The notes beneath the pieces were generated by a model that saw only the letters and a list, made by a program, of their open reading frames with translations, did not search any database and was not told the origin of the DNA. A DNA stretch of 64,000 bases from contig NZ_LMSM01000006.1 in the NCBI RefSeq assembly GCF_001428125.1, positions 402,074 to 466,073 of the forward strand, given 5' to 3'. Positions 32,684-43,625 of this stretch are shown here, one piece after another. The DNA comes from Nocardioides sp. Soil774. Its GTDB lineage: Bacteria > Actinomycetota > Actinomycetes > Propionibacteriales > Nocardioidaceae. The translations under genes and the position numbers were made by a program. The number at the start of each line of letters is the position of its first letter. The first letter of the stretch is position 1.

Positions 32684-33064
32684 ATGACCCAGAACCCCTT
32701 CGACGCCCTCGGTGGCGGCGGCTTCGACATGAACGCGCTGCTCCAGCGGGCGCAGCAGATGCAGCAGCAGCTCGAGGAGGCGCAGGCCGAGCTGGCCCGC
32801 ACCACCGTCGAGGGCACGGTCGCCGGCGGGGCCGTCACGGTCACCGCCAACGGCGTGGGCGAGCTGGTCGGCGTGAGCATCCGCACCGGCGAGTTCGACG
32901 GCAACGACCCCGACGACCTGTCCGACCTCTCCGACCTCATCGTCGCGGCCTACCGTGACGCCCGGGCGAAGTCCGAGGCGCTCGCGGGCGACTCCCTCGG
33001 CCCGCTCACCGAGGGCCTCGGCGGTGGCGGCGGGCTCGGCTTCTCGCCGCCCGGCCTGGGCTGA
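32684..33064 (+). CDS. YbaB/EbfC nucleoid-associated protein
   Basis: 126-aa DNA-binding protein. The conserved core includes [26 protein letters not shown] and LIVAAYRDA. It is about 20 residues longer than E. coli YbaB because of glycine-rich ends (ALGGGGFDM and [10 protein letters not shown]). It forms dimers that bind and shape DNA. ATG preceded by GGGAG. It lies between dnaX and recR, the classic order. Confidence 0.92.
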   Translation: MTQNPFDALGGGGFDMNALLQRAQQMQQQLEEAQAELARTTVEGTVAGGAVTVTANGVGELVGVSIRTGEFDGNDPDDLSDLSDLIVAAYRDARAKSEALAGDSLGPLTEGLGGGGGLGFSPPGLG

Positions 33065-33075
33065 GAGCAGCGACG

Positions 33076-33672
33076 GTGTACGAGGGTGTCGTCCAGGACC
33101 TGATCGACGAGCTGGGCCGCTTGCCCGGCGTCGGTCCCAAGAGCGCGCAGCGCATCGCCTTCCACCTGCTGCAGGCCGAGCCCGCCGACGTGCGGCGTCT
33201 CGCCGACGTGCTGATCGAGGTCAAGGCGAAGGTGAAGTTCTGCTCGATCTGCTTCAACGTCAGCGAGGACGAGCAGTGCCGCATCTGCCGTGACGAGCGG
33301 CGCGACCCGAGCGTGCTGTGCGTGGTCGAGGAGTACAAGGACGTCGTCGCGATCGAGCGCACCCGCGAGTTCCGCGGTCGCTACCACGTGCTCGGCGGCG
33401 CGATCTCGCCGATCGACGGCATCGGTCCCGACCAGCTCCACGTGAAGGAGCTGATGCCGCGACTGGCCGACGGCACCGTCACCGAGGTCATCCTCGCCAC
33501 CGACCCCAACCTCGAGGGCGAGGCCACCGCGACCTACCTCACGCGCCTGCTCGGCCCCATGGGCTTGCGCGTCACCCGCTTGGCGAGTGGACTGCCGGTG
33601 GGCGGTGACCTCGAGTACGCCGACGAGGTCACCCTCGGCCGTGCGTTCGCCGGAAGGAGATCAGCAGAATGA
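33076..33672 (+). CDS. recR: Recombination mediator protein RecR
   Basis: 198-aa RecR, partner of RecF/RecO in loading RecA at gaps. Helix-hairpin-helix near the N-terminus ([20 protein letters not shown]), C4 zinc finger (CSIC and CRIC), TOPRIM domain ([24 protein letters not shown]) and a C-terminal Walker-like [10 protein letters not shown] are all present and of normal length. GTG start 11 nt after ybaB; the stop overlaps the next ATG by 4 nt. Confidence 0.96.
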   Translation: MYEGVVQDLIDELGRLPGVGPKSAQRIAFHLLQAEPADVRRLADVLIEVKAKVKFCSICFNVSEDEQCRICRDERRDPSVLCVVEEYKDVVAIERTREFRGRYHVLGGAISPIDGIGPDQLHVKELMPRLADGTVTEVILATDPNLEGEATATYLTRLLGPMGLRVTRLASGLPVGGDLEYADEVTLGRAFAGRRSAE

Positions 33673-34253
33673 CCGACCACACCGAACAGATCAGGTTCGA
33701 GGAGCAGATCGCCGACTCGGTGACGAGCTTCCTGCTCGCCCTGCGCGCCATCGCCCGCGAGGGCAACGGCGCCGAGGCCGTCTCCCTCCTGCTCCTCGAG
33801 ATCAGCCAGGTGCTGCTGGCCGGCGCCCGGCTGGGCGCACAGACCGACTTCGCCCCGCGCGAGGAGTTCCAGCCCGACGTGGGCCCCGAGGCCGACATCG
33901 ACGACCTGCGGCTGCGCCTGGCCGACATGCTCGAGGGCGTCGACTCCTACACCTTCGTCTTCGACCCCTACGTCCCCGAGGTGGTCGAGAGCCGGCTGTC
34001 CGACGACCTCGCCTCGATCGCGATCGACCTCGAGAACGGCCTGCGCCACTTCCGCGCCGGTGACGTCGACGAGGCGCTGTGGTGGTGGCAGTTCTCCTAC
34101 GTCAACAGCTGGGGCAACCTGGCCGGCGCGGCACTCAACGCGCTGCTGACCGTCGTCGCGCACGACCGCTTCGACACCGACTTCGTGGCCAACGCGGCCG
34201 CCGTCGCCGTCGCCGATGAGATGCTGGAGATCGACCCCGGCACGCAGCCGTAG
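33669..34253 (+). CDS. DUF5063 family protein
   Basis: 194-aa acidic, mostly helical cytosolic protein of the DUF5063 family, recognisable from its helical repeats and the C-terminal [24 protein letters not shown] region (quoted in part: [15 protein letters not shown]). The function is unknown. It overlaps recR by 4 nt (ATGA), a linkage seen in many Actinobacteria, suggesting a DNA-repair or housekeeping role. Its TAG stop is also the first half of TAGAAT, a candidate -10 for lysC. Confidence 0.8.
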   Translation: MTDHTEQIRFEEQIADSVTSFLLALRAIAREGNGAEAVSLLLLEISQVLLAGARLGAQTDFAPREEFQPDVGPEADIDDLRLRLADMLEGVDSYTFVFDPYVPEVVESRLSDDLASIAIDLENGLRHFRAGDVDEALWWWQFSYVNSWGNLAGAALNALLTVVAHDRFDTDFVANAAAVAVADEMLEIDPGTQP

Positions 34254-34256
34254 AAT
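34251..34256 (+). promoter_or_regulatory. Putative -10 box of lysC-asd
   Basis: TAGAAT overlapping the stop codon of the DUF5063 gene. It would give a leader of about 80 nt in front of lysC, which has GAGGGA before its GTG. Confidence 0.45.
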
Positions 34257-34343
34257 CGGGCTCGCCCTCCGGCAACGGCGCCGGCGGGAACGCCAGAGAC
34301 GCACCCGGCCGATGACGGCCGCACCCGACCCGAGGGACCAACC

Positions 34344-36673
<2,330 letters not shown>

Positions 36674-36679
36674 GGGTCG

Positions 36680-37309
36680 TCAGCCGTCGTCCCCGACGAC
36701 GGACGTGGTGACCCACCACGACCCGGCGTAGCAGCCTGCCGCGAGCAGGGGGGCGGCGACGGCGCTCCACCACTGGTCGAGCGAGCCGAGCAGGAAGACC
36801 ATCACCAGCACGGCGAGGATCCCGACGGCCAACAGGCTGGTCGAGCCTGCGTCGGTGACGCCGAGGGCTCGCAGTGCGAGGCTGCCGGCCCACGCCAGCA
36901 GCACGAGCCCGCCCAGCAGGAGCGGCAGACCGATCGCGCCACCGCACGACGACGTGCCCCGCACGACGTTGCAGCCGGCGCCGGCGAGCCAGGTCAGCAG
37001 CACGGCCAGGACGCCGACGCCGAGCCCGCTGAGCGCTGCCGCGGGCAGGCCGCCCAGGGACGGTCGGCGTACGCGCGCTCGCAGCGGTGGTGCAGCCACC
37101 TTCTCGGGTGCTGCGACCGTGGCTGGGTCTCCGCCGGTCGAGGCGTCGGGCTCCGTGGGACCGGCAACGGGCTCGGCAGGGTCGAGGGAGTCGGCGGGCT
37201 CGCTGGGCTCGGTGGGTTCGCTGGCCCTCCGCCGCCGCCGCAGCGAGAGGGACGGCATCTGCAGCGAGGGTCCGTCGTCGTGCTCGTCGTGGTCGTCGCT
37301 CTGGGCCAT
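36680..37309 (-). CDS. Hypothetical four-helix membrane protein
   Basis: 209-aa protein. The first about 80 residues are disordered, acidic then arginine-rich (LSLRRRRRASEPTEPSEPAD), and are followed by four hydrophobic helices: ALSGLGVGVLAVLLTWLAGA, LPLLLGGLVLLAWAGSLAL, LLAVGILAVLVMVFLLG and VAAPLLAAGCYAGSWW. No family is recognised. The ATG at 37309 is preferred because the longer frame would run through the tRNA-Pro terminator. It lies downstream of tRNA-Pro on the same strand. Confidence 0.65.
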   Translation of the reverse strand: MAQSDDHDEHDDGPSLQMPSLSLRRRRRASEPTEPSEPADSLDPAEPVAGPTEPDASTGGDPATVAAPEKVAAPPLRARVRRPSLGGLPAAALSGLGVGVLAVLLTWLAGAGCNVVRGTSSCGGAIGLPLLLGGLVLLAWAGSLALRALGVTDAGSTSLLAVGILAVLVMVFLLGSLDQWWSAVAAPLLAAGCYAGSWWVTTSVVGDDG

Positions 37310-37331
37310 GGGGGCAGTGTGCCAAATGACA

Positions 37332-37369
37332 GGAGCTCCCGGACCCATCGATGTGGGTCCGGGAGCTCC
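37332..37369 (-). terminator. Hairpin terminator after tRNA-Pro
   Basis: GGAGCTCCCGGACCCA (37332-37347) and its exact reverse complement (37354-37369) around 6 nt: 16-bp perfect stem, six bases past the tRNA 3' end. Confidence 0.8.
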
Positions 37370-37374
37370 GGATG

Positions 37375-37448
37375 TCGGGCTGACAGGATTTGAACCTGCG
37401 GCCTCCTCGTCCCGAACGAGGCGCGCTACCAAGCTGCGCCACAGCCCG
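37375..37448 (-). tRNA. tRNA-Pro (anticodon CGG)
   Basis: Cloverleaf on the minus strand: acceptor CGGGCTG/CAGCCCG, D-loop AGCTTGGTAGC, anticodon arm CCTCG-TTCGGGA-CGAGG (CGG), T-arm GCAGG-TTCAAAT-CCTGT. CCA is not encoded. Confidence 0.95.
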
Positions 37449-37558
37449 CCGCCCGGCCGCTTGAGCTCTTGCGAGCACTCGGCAGGGCAACGCGGGCGAG
37501 CATACCGGAGCGGTCAGGGCCTCTCGAAATCGCCCCGACCGCGCGGGACGGACGCGCC

Positions 37559-38188
37559 TCAGGAGGCCGGCTTCCGGGTCATGCTCAGGTGGGTGACACC
37601 GCTGGGCGAGGAGACCGCCTCGATGTCGAAGGTGTCCTCGAGCGCCTCGAGGCCGTCCCAGAGGCGGGAGCCCCGGGCGAGGACGACCGGCACGACGGCG
37701 ACGTGCAGGTGGTCGACGAGCCCGGCCGCCACGAACGCCCGGACCGTGCTCGCGCCGCCGCCGATCCGCACGTCGAGGTCACCCGCTGCCTCCTGGGCGA
37801 GGGCGAGCGCCTCGGTGGGCGAGGCGTCGATGAAGTGGAAGGTCGTCCCGCCCTCCATCTCGAGGGAGTCGTGCGGGCGGTGGGTGAGGACGTAGGTCGG
37901 GGTGTGGAACGGCGGGTCCTCGCCCCACCAGCCCCGCCATCCGGGGTCGTCCTGCCAGCCGGGGGGCCCGAACTTGTTGGCGCCCATGATCTCGGCGCCG
38001 AAGCCGACGTCGTACTGGCGCCCGAAGAGGGCGTCGACGCCGTTGGGCGCGCCGGCCTGCCACGTCGCGAAGCGCCACTCGTGGAGCTTCATCCCTGCAT
38101 GGCCGAAGGGCGCCTCGAGGGACTGCGGCTCCCCGGAGCCGAAGCCGTCGAGCGAGACGGCGAAGTTGGTGACCCGGACCAGTGGCAC
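37559..38188 (-). CDS. Dihydrofolate reductase/RibD-C family protein
   Basis: 209-aa protein with the DHFR/RibD-C fold: N-terminal strand VRVTNFAVSLDGFGSG, then GAEIMGANKF (equivalent to the MGRxT segment), PTYVLTHRP and IGGGASTVRAFVAAGLVDHL near the nucleotide site. Members are NADPH-dependent reductases of mostly unknown substrate and are common in Actinobacteria; this is not the folate-pathway DHFR. GTG start with AAGGAG upstream. It lies 10 nt after the metallophosphoesterase on the same strand. Confidence 0.85.
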   Translation of the reverse strand: MPLVRVTNFAVSLDGFGSGEPQSLEAPFGHAGMKLHEWRFATWQAGAPNGVDALFGRQYDVGFGAEIMGANKFGPPGWQDDPGWRGWWGEDPPFHTPTYVLTHRPHDSLEMEGGTTFHFIDASPTEALALAQEAAGDLDVRIGGGASTVRAFVAAGLVDHLHVAVVPVVLARGSRLWDGLEALEDTFDIEAVSSPSGVTHLSMTRKPAS

Positions 38189-38198
38189 GTGGGCTCCT

Positions 38199-39125
38199 TC
38201 AGGTGAGTGTCAGCAGGGTCGCCTCGGGGCGGCAGGCCACCCGGAAGCGGACGTAGGGGTTGGTGCCGAGGCCGGCCGACACGTGCAGCCACGACGAGCC
38301 GTCGTCGCCGGGGGCGGAGCCGGCCGGGTGGCGGTGCAGGCCGCGGGCCCGCGCGGGCTCGAGGTCGCAGTTGGTGGTGAGGGCACGTCCGCGGCCGTCC
38401 AGGGTGGGCAGGCACACCTGGCCGCCGTGGGTGTGGCCGGCGATGATCGCGTCGTAGCCGTCGGCGGCGAACTGGTCGAGGACGCGGAGGTACGGCGCGT
38501 GGGTGACCGCGAGCCGCACGTCGGCGTCCGGGTCGGCCGGGCCCGCGACGCGCGGCAGGTCGTCGTACTTCAGGTGCGGGTCGTCGACGCCGGCGAAGGC
38601 GATCGAGGTGCCCTTGACGGTGAGCCGGCCGAAGCCGTTGGTCAGGTCGAGCCAGCCGGCCGCGCCGAAGCGCTCCTTGAGGTCGGGCCACGGCAGCTGC
38701 GGGGTCTTGGTGTTGCGCTTGCCGGTGTCGGGCAGGAGGTAGAGCATCGGGTTGCGCATGCCGGGGGCGTAGTAGTCGTTGGAGCCGAGGACGTAGACCC
38801 CCGGCACGTCGAGCAGCCCGCCGAGCGCGTCGGTGACCACCGGCACGGCGCGGCGGTGGGCGAGGTTGTCGCCGGTGTTGATGACCAGGTCGGGCTCGAG
38901 GGCGGCGAGGCCGCGGAGCCACTCCTGCTTGTCGCGCTGGTCGGGAGCCATGTGGATGTCGCTGAGGTGCAGCACCTTCAGCGGGGCGTGGCCGTCGGGG
39001 AGCAGCGGCACCGTCACGTGGCGCAGGGTGTACTGCCTCGCCTCCCAGGCGGCGTACGACGCCAGCCCGGCGCCGGCGACGGCGCCGAGGGTCAGCGTGC
39101 GTCCGACGACGGGGAGGAAAGCCAT
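38199..39125 (-). CDS. Membrane-anchored metallophosphoesterase (YkuE-like)
   Basis: 308-aa calcineurin-like phosphoesterase. One N-terminal hydrophobic segment (about 8-25) anchors it, and the dinuclear metal motifs follow: SDIHMAP, NTGDN, GSNDYY (normally GNHD, here GSND), THAPY and AGHTHGGQ. The second-to-third motif variant G-S-N-D replaces the usual His by Asp and is a known variant in this group. Substrate unknown; YkuE-type proteins act at the cell envelope. It is divergent from the YqeY-like gene, with starts only 25 nt apart. Confidence 0.85.
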   Translation of the reverse strand: MAFLPVVGRTLTLGAVAGAGLASYAAWEARQYTLRHVTVPLLPDGHAPLKVLHLSDIHMAPDQRDKQEWLRGLAALEPDLVINTGDNLAHRRAVPVVTDALGGLLDVPGVYVLGSNDYYAPGMRNPMLYLLPDTGKRNTKTPQLPWPDLKERFGAAGWLDLTNGFGRLTVKGTSIAFAGVDDPHLKYDDLPRVAGPADPDADVRLAVTHAPYLRVLDQFAADGYDAIIAGHTHGGQVCLPTLDGRGRALTTNCDLEPARARGLHRHPAGSAPGDDGSSWLHVSAGLGTNPYVRFRVACRPEATLLTLT

Positions 39126-39150
39126 TCGGCAAGGCTGCCACAATGGGCCC

Positions 39151-39609
39151 ATGAGTGCTCTGAAGGACCGTCTCCGCGCCGACCTCACCACCGCCATCAA
39201 GGCGCGTGACGAGCTGCGCTCCTCGACGCTGCGGATGGTGCTGACCGCGATCACCAACGCCGAGGTCGCCGGCAAGGCGGCCCGCGAGCTCTCCGACGAC
39301 GACGTGCTCGGTGTGCTCTCCAGCGAGGCCAAGCGCCGCCGCGAGGCCGCGACGGCATTCGCCGACGGTGGTCGTGAGGAGATGGCGGCGAAGGAGGCGG
39401 CCGAGGGCGAGGTCATCGCGGAGTACCTCCCGACCCCGCTCACCGAGGCCGAGATCGCCGACCTCGTCAGCGCCGCGATCGCGCAGACCGGCGCTGCCGA
39501 CGAGGGCATGCGCGCCATGGGCAAGGTGATGGGCGTCGTGACGCCCCAGGTCAGGGGTCGCGCCGACGGGGGCGCGGTCGCCGCCGAGGTGCGCAAGCAG
39601 CTGGGCTGA
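39151..39609 (+). CDS. GatB/YqeY domain protein
   Basis: 152-aa protein with the YqeY fold (MSALKDRLRADLTTAIKARD, STLRMVLTAITNAE, then AMGKVMGVVTPQVRGRADG), the tRNA-binding tail domain also found in GatB amidotransferase subunits. Stand-alone members are conserved and of uncertain role, possibly in tRNA metabolism. The ATG is preceded by CACAAT and six bases, consistent with a leaderless transcript. Confidence 0.88.
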   Translation: MSALKDRLRADLTTAIKARDELRSSTLRMVLTAITNAEVAGKAARELSDDDVLGVLSSEAKRRREAATAFADGGREEMAAKEAAEGEVIAEYLPTPLTEAEIADLVSAAIAQTGAADEGMRAMGKVMGVVTPQVRGRADGGAVAAEVRKQLG

Positions 39610-39633
39610 GGCCCGGAGGCAGCCCGCCGTGGC

Positions 39634-41997
39634 CTAGCGGCGGCCCTTGCCCTTCCCCTTGCCCTTGTTGCCCTTGCCCTTGTTGCCGCCGCTGTTGATC
39701 GACGGCGGCGGGGGCACGTAGCCGGTCGAGGCGTAGAGCGTGACGGTGTCGCCGCTGCTCAGCGACGTGCCGCCAGCCGGTGAGGTGTAGGCGACGCTGC
39801 CGGCGGCGACCTCGGAGTTGACGTCGCCTCCGTCGGCGACCACGAAGCCGGCGGCCTCGAGCTGCTGGGTCGCCGCCTCGACGGTCTGGCCGGCCACGTC
39901 GGGCACGGTCGAGAGGACGCCGGCGATCTCGTCGCCGGGAGGCGTCTGGAAGTCCTCGTAGGGGAGCTTGGCCGAGATCGCTGCCATCGCGTCGCCCCAC
40001 AGCGGCCCGGCGACGGTGGAGCCGAAGGCCTCGTAGATGCCCACGCCGCCGACGGTCTGGCCGTTGAGGCTCTCCCACTCGCCGAGCTCATTGGCGCCGG
40101 CGACCATGGCGACGGTGGCGATCGCGGGCGTGTAGCCGGCGAACCACACCGACATGTTGCTCTGGTTGGTGCCCGTCTTGCCCGCCGAGGGCTTGTCGAT
40201 GGCGATGTTCTGGCCGAAGCCGCCCGGCTCCATGACGCCCCGCAGGATGTCGTTGACCGCGTCGGCGGTGGCGCCGGGCATGACCTGCTCACACTCGGTG
40301 GGGAACTCCTTGAGGGTTTGGCCCTTCGAGTCGAGCACCCCGGTGACCGGGCGGGGGTCGCAGTGCAGCCCGCGCGCACCGAAGGTGGCGTAGGCCTGGG
40401 CCAGCTCGAGCGGGTTGCTGTCGGAGACGCCGAGGATCCACGACGGCACCTTCTGCGCCAGCGGCACCTTGACGCCCATGTCGGCGGCCAGCTGGAGCGG
40501 CTCGCACATGCCGGTCTGCGTCTCGAGCTGGGCGAAGAACGTGTTCACCGAGTTCTGGGTGCCGCTGTAGAGGTCGAACGTGCCCGACCCGGTCGAGTTG
40601 CTGACGTCCCAGCCCTTGCCGTCACCGGCATAGGGGCCGTCGCAGTTCGCGAACTCCTCGTCGTCGATGTGCAGCTCCTCGGGGGAGTTGATCTGCGTGC
40701 TCAGCGGGATGCCCTGGTTGATGGCGGACGCCAGCACGAAGACCTTGAAGGTCGATCCGGCCTGGAAGCCGTTGGCGTCGCCGTACTTCTTGGGCACGAC
40801 GTAGTTGAGGTAGGTCTGGCCCTTGGCCTTGTTCTTGCCCATCGGGCGCGACTGGGCCAGCGCGCGCACGTCACCGCTGCCGGGCTCGACCATGGCCAGG
40901 CCACCGATGGCCTGGTCGGTCGGGTAGACGTGCGCGGAGACCGAGTCGTCGGCCGCCTTCTGCATGTCGAGGTCGAGCGTGGTGTTGATGGTCAGGCCGC
41001 CGTTCTTGAGCGTCGTACGACGCTCCTTGGGCGTGTCGCCCAGCACCGGATCCTTGAGCAGCCAGTTGACGACGTAGTCGCAGAAGAACGGCGCGCGCGA
41101 CTGCTGGCAGCCGTTGGGCGCGGACTTGACCTTGAGGGTCTCCTCGATCGGCGTGCCCTTGAGGCGCTCGGCCTTCTTCTCGCTCAGCACGCCCAGCTGG
41201 GCGAGCCGGTCGAGGACGGTGTTGCGGCGGCTCTCGGCGCGCTCGGGGTTGTCGATCGGGTCGTAGCCGACCGGGTTCTTGACCAGGCCGGCGAGGGTGG
41301 CGGCCTCGAGGAGGTTGAGGTCCTTGGCGTTCTTGGAGAAGAAGTGGACGGCCGCAGCCTGGACGCCGAAGGCGCCGTCACCGAAGTAGGCGATGTTGAG
41401 GTAGCGCTCGAGGATCCAGTCCTTGGTGTGGTTCTTCTCGAAGGCGATCGCGTAGCGCAGCTCGCGGATCTTGCGGGCGTAGGTCTCCTCGGTCGCTGCC
41501 TTGCGCTCCTCGTCGGTCTCGGCCTGGTAGAGCAGCGTCTGCTTCACCATCTGCTGGGTGATCGAGGAGCCACCCTGCACCGAGCCACCGTTGGCCTGGT
41601 TGGTGACGAAGGCGCGCAGGGTGCCCTTGAGGTCGAGCGCGCCGTGCTCGTAGAAGCGGTAGTCCTCGATCGCCACGATCGCCTTGACCATGGGCCGCGA
41701 GATCGACTGGAGCGGGACGTTGATCCGGTTCTGGTCGTAGAGCGAGGCGATGAGGTTGCCGTTGACGTCGTAGATGCGCGTCTTCTGCGACAGGTCCTTG
41801 GCCTCGAGCGACTCCGGCAGGTTCACCATGCCGGTGCTGACGTCCTTGGCGGCCACGCCGACAAGGCCCGCGAAGGGGATGGCGAGGCAGGCGGTGAGGA
41901 CGCCCATCACCACGGCGACGGCACCCATGACCGCGAGGTGCGAGGCGACGCGGCCGGCGTCGGGACGTCCCTGGGAGCGCTCGGAGCGTGAAGACAT
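39634..41997 (-). CDS. ponA2: Bifunctional penicillin-binding protein (PonA2-type, PASTA domain)
   Basis: 787-aa class A PBP. A transmembrane helix (about 20-48) is followed by a GT51 glycosyltransferase domain with catalytic Glu111 in EDYRFYEHGALD and GGSSITQQMVKQ. Then comes a transpeptidase domain with the serine box STFK (Ser415), SVN (QNSVNTFF) and KTGT (about 607). One PASTA domain and a glycine/lysine tail (GGNKGKGNKGKGKGKGRR) end the protein. It polymerises and cross-links peptidoglycan outside the membrane. The ATG at 41997 is favoured by TAGTCT seven bases upstream. Neighbourhood with whiB4 and the ArsA-like pair matches M. tuberculosis ponA2-whiB4-Rv3680-Rv3679. Confidence 0.93.
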   Translation of the reverse strand: MSSRSERSQGRPDAGRVASHLAVMGAVAVVMGVLTACLAIPFAGLVGVAAKDVSTGMVNLPESLEAKDLSQKTRIYDVNGNLIASLYDQNRINVPLQSISRPMVKAIVAIEDYRFYEHGALDLKGTLRAFVTNQANGGSVQGGSSITQQMVKQTLLYQAETDEERKAATEETYARKIRELRYAIAFEKNHTKDWILERYLNIAYFGDGAFGVQAAAVHFFSKNAKDLNLLEAATLAGLVKNPVGYDPIDNPERAESRRNTVLDRLAQLGVLSEKKAERLKGTPIEETLKVKSAPNGCQQSRAPFFCDYVVNWLLKDPVLGDTPKERRTTLKNGGLTINTTLDLDMQKAADDSVSAHVYPTDQAIGGLAMVEPGSGDVRALAQSRPMGKNKAKGQTYLNYVVPKKYGDANGFQAGSTFKVFVLASAINQGIPLSTQINSPEELHIDDEEFANCDGPYAGDGKGWDVSNSTGSGTFDLYSGTQNSVNTFFAQLETQTGMCEPLQLAADMGVKVPLAQKVPSWILGVSDSNPLELAQAYATFGARGLHCDPRPVTGVLDSKGQTLKEFPTECEQVMPGATADAVNDILRGVMEPGGFGQNIAIDKPSAGKTGTNQSNMSVWFAGYTPAIATVAMVAGANELGEWESLNGQTVGGVGIYEAFGSTVAGPLWGDAMAAISAKLPYEDFQTPPGDEIAGVLSTVPDVAGQTVEAATQQLEAAGFVVADGGDVNSEVAAGSVAYTSPAGGTSLSSGDTVTLYASTGYVPPPPSINSGGNKGKGNKGKGKGKGRR

Positions 41998-42004
41998 GGG
42001 GCCC

Positions 42005-42010
42005 AGACTA
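42005..42010 (-). promoter_or_regulatory. Putative leaderless -10 box (ponA2)
   Basis: TAGTCT on the minus strand, 7 nt before the PBP ATG at 41997. Confidence 0.4.
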
Positions 42011-42192
42011 CGGGGAACTCGCATACCACCCGGCATTCCAGGCGCGCAGCCGGATAGTCACATCGGACTATGCGAATTGAACCACCTGGCCCTGCCGCTC
42101 CTGCCAGGGATTCGTTTACTTTTCTACTCGAGTCGGGAATGGCCGCTATGGGGGCGGCCGACCGGCTCGACAAACACCGTGGGGTTTTGACT

Positions 42193-42480
42193 ATGTGGGT
42201 CGAGGACTGGGCAGCGCGTGCTGCATGCAAGGGCGAGACGCCGGACGCACTCTTCGTGCGGGGCGCCGAGCAGAACAAGGCCAAGCAGGTGTGCGCGGGT
42301 TGCCCCGTGCGGACCGAGTGCCTGGCCGAGGCCCTGGACAACCAGATCGAGTGGGGCGTCTGGGGTGGCATGACCGAGCGTGAGCGCCGTGCGCTGCTCC
42401 GCCGCCGCCCCGACTCGTCGTGGCGCTCCATCCTGGAGACCGCCCGTACCAAGGTCGAGACGCCCACCGTCAACGTCTGA
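42193..42480 (+). CDS. whiB4: WhiB-family iron-sulfur regulator (WhiB4/WblA-like)
   Basis: 95-aa WhiB protein carrying a redox- or NO-sensitive [4Fe-4S] cluster. The four cysteines are in RAACKG and VCAGCPVRTEC, followed by the GVWGG turn (WGVWGGMTERERRALL) and a basic C-terminus for DNA binding. Similarity to WblA/WhiB4 (PDALFVRGAEQNKAK) and its position between a PonA2-type PBP and two ArsA-like ATPases, as in Streptomyces and Mycobacterium, support the assignment. ATG 42193 gives the usual WhiB N-terminus; ATG 42139 is an alternative with a better RBS. The 195-nt divergent region from ponA2 is unusually AT-rich (42105-42130). Confidence 0.9.
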   Translation: MWVEDWAARAACKGETPDALFVRGAEQNKAKQVCAGCPVRTECLAEALDNQIEWGVWGGMTERERRALLRRRPDSSWRSILETARTKVETPTVNV

Positions 42481-42491
42481 GCGGTCCTCGA

Positions 42492-43625
42492 TCAGCCCTG
42501 GTGCGCCAGGCTCTCGCCGATCGCGCGCAGCCCGTCGAGGTCGTGGACGTCGCCGGGCATCGCCGGCACCACGGCGGTGCGCACCCGCGGGTGCGAGGCG
42601 GCGAAGCGCTCGCGCAGGTGCTGCTCGCGCTCGATGATGCGCACGCGGTCTGCATGCAGCTGCAGCAGACCGGCGGTCAACGACGAGGAGTCGCTCGCCC
42701 GCAGCCGGTCGGCGGCGGTGATCGCCTCCTCCGCGGACAGCGTCGTACGCGCCGGCGGGCTCGCACGGTTGACCACGAGGCCGGCCAGCGGCATGTCGTC
42801 GTCGGTGAGCCGGTCCACGAAGTACGCCGCCTCACGCACCGCGTCGGGCTCGGGTGCGGCGACGACGACGAACGCGGTCCCGTCGGCCTGGAGCAGCGCG
42901 AAGGTGTGCTCGGCGCGCTCGCGGAAGCTGCCGAACAATGTGTCGAGCGCGGTCACGAACGTCTGGACGTCGCGCAGCATCTGCCCGCCGAGGATCTTGC
43001 TCAACGCGTTGGTGACCACCGACAAGCCGGCCGTCATCAGCCGGGCGGGCCCGCGCGCCGGGGCGATCAGCAGCCGGATCAGCCGACCGTCGAGGAAGCT
43101 GGACAACCGCTCCGGCGCGTCCAGGAAGTCCAGCGCAGAGCGCGAGGGCGGGGTGTCGACCACGATGAGGTCGTAGGTGCCGTCCTGCTGCGACTCGCGG
43201 TAGAGCTGGCCGAGCTTCTCCATCGCCATGTACTCCTGCGTCCCGGCGAACGAGCTCGACAGGGCGACGTAGAACGGGTTCTCCAGGATCTGGCGCGCCT
43301 TCTCGGCGCTGGCCTGGCTCTCGACCACCTCGTCGAAGGTGCGCTTCATGTCGAGCATCATCGCGTCGAGCGACCCGCCGGCGGAGGCGTCGACGTCGGC
43401 CACCGGCCGCGGGGTGTTGTCGAGCTGCTCGATGCCCATCGACTGCGCCAGGCGCCGGGCGGGGTCGATGGTGAGGACCACGACCTTGCGGCCGCGCTCG
43501 GCGGCGCGCAGCGCCAGCGCGGCGGAGGTGGTCGTCTTGCCCACGCCGCCGGAGCCGCAGCACACGATGATCTCGGTGCTCCGGTCGTCGAGGAGGGCGT
43601 CGACGTCGAGGGTCGGCGGCTTCAT
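42492..43625 (-). CDS. ArsA/Get3-like ATPase, subunit lacking the signature lysine
   Basis: 377-aa P-loop ATPase of the ArsA/Get3 (SIMIBI) class. The P-loop reads CCGSGGVGKTTTSAAL: the signature lysine of the deviant Walker A motif (KGGxGKT) is replaced by serine. Other motifs are TIDPARRLAQS (switch I) and IVVDTPPSRSALDFLD (switch II). No arsenite-binding cysteine triad was seen, so an arsenite pump role is unlikely. It corresponds to one half of the Rv3679/Rv3680 heterodimer of M. tuberculosis. It is coupled to the partner gene by a 4-nt overlap and convergent with whiB4. Confidence 0.88.
   Translation of the reverse strand: MKPPTLDVDALLDDRSTEIIVCCGSGGVGKTTTSAALALRAAERGRKVVVLTIDPARRLAQSMGIEQLDNTPRPVADVDASAGGSLDAMMLDMKRTFDEVVESQASAEKARQILENPFYVALSSSFAGTQEYMAMEKLGQLYRESQQDGTYDLIVVDTPPSRSALDFLDAPERLSSFLDGRLIRLLIAPARGPARLMTAGLSVVTNALSKILGGQMLRDVQTFVTALDTLFGSFRERAEHTFALLQADGTAFVVVAAPEPDAVREAAYFVDRLTDDDMPLAGLVVNRASPPARTTLSAEEAITAADRLRASDSSSLTAGLLQLHADRVRIIEREQHLRERFAASHPRVRTAVVPAMPGDVHDLDGLRAIGESLAHQG

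Noticed and set aside
33000..33062. Glycine-rich end of ybaB as a frameshift or sequencing error
   Set aside because: The frame stays open to a proper stop, and many actinobacterial YbaB proteins carry glycine-rich tails.
34256..34343. lysC leader as a lysine riboswitch
   Set aside because: At about 88 nt it is too short, and the conserved lysine-riboswitch core was not found.
37559..38188. Folate-pathway dihydrofolate reductase
   Set aside because: The sequence fits the RibD-C/DHFR-like family and lacks the folA active-site pattern; no thyA is adjacent.
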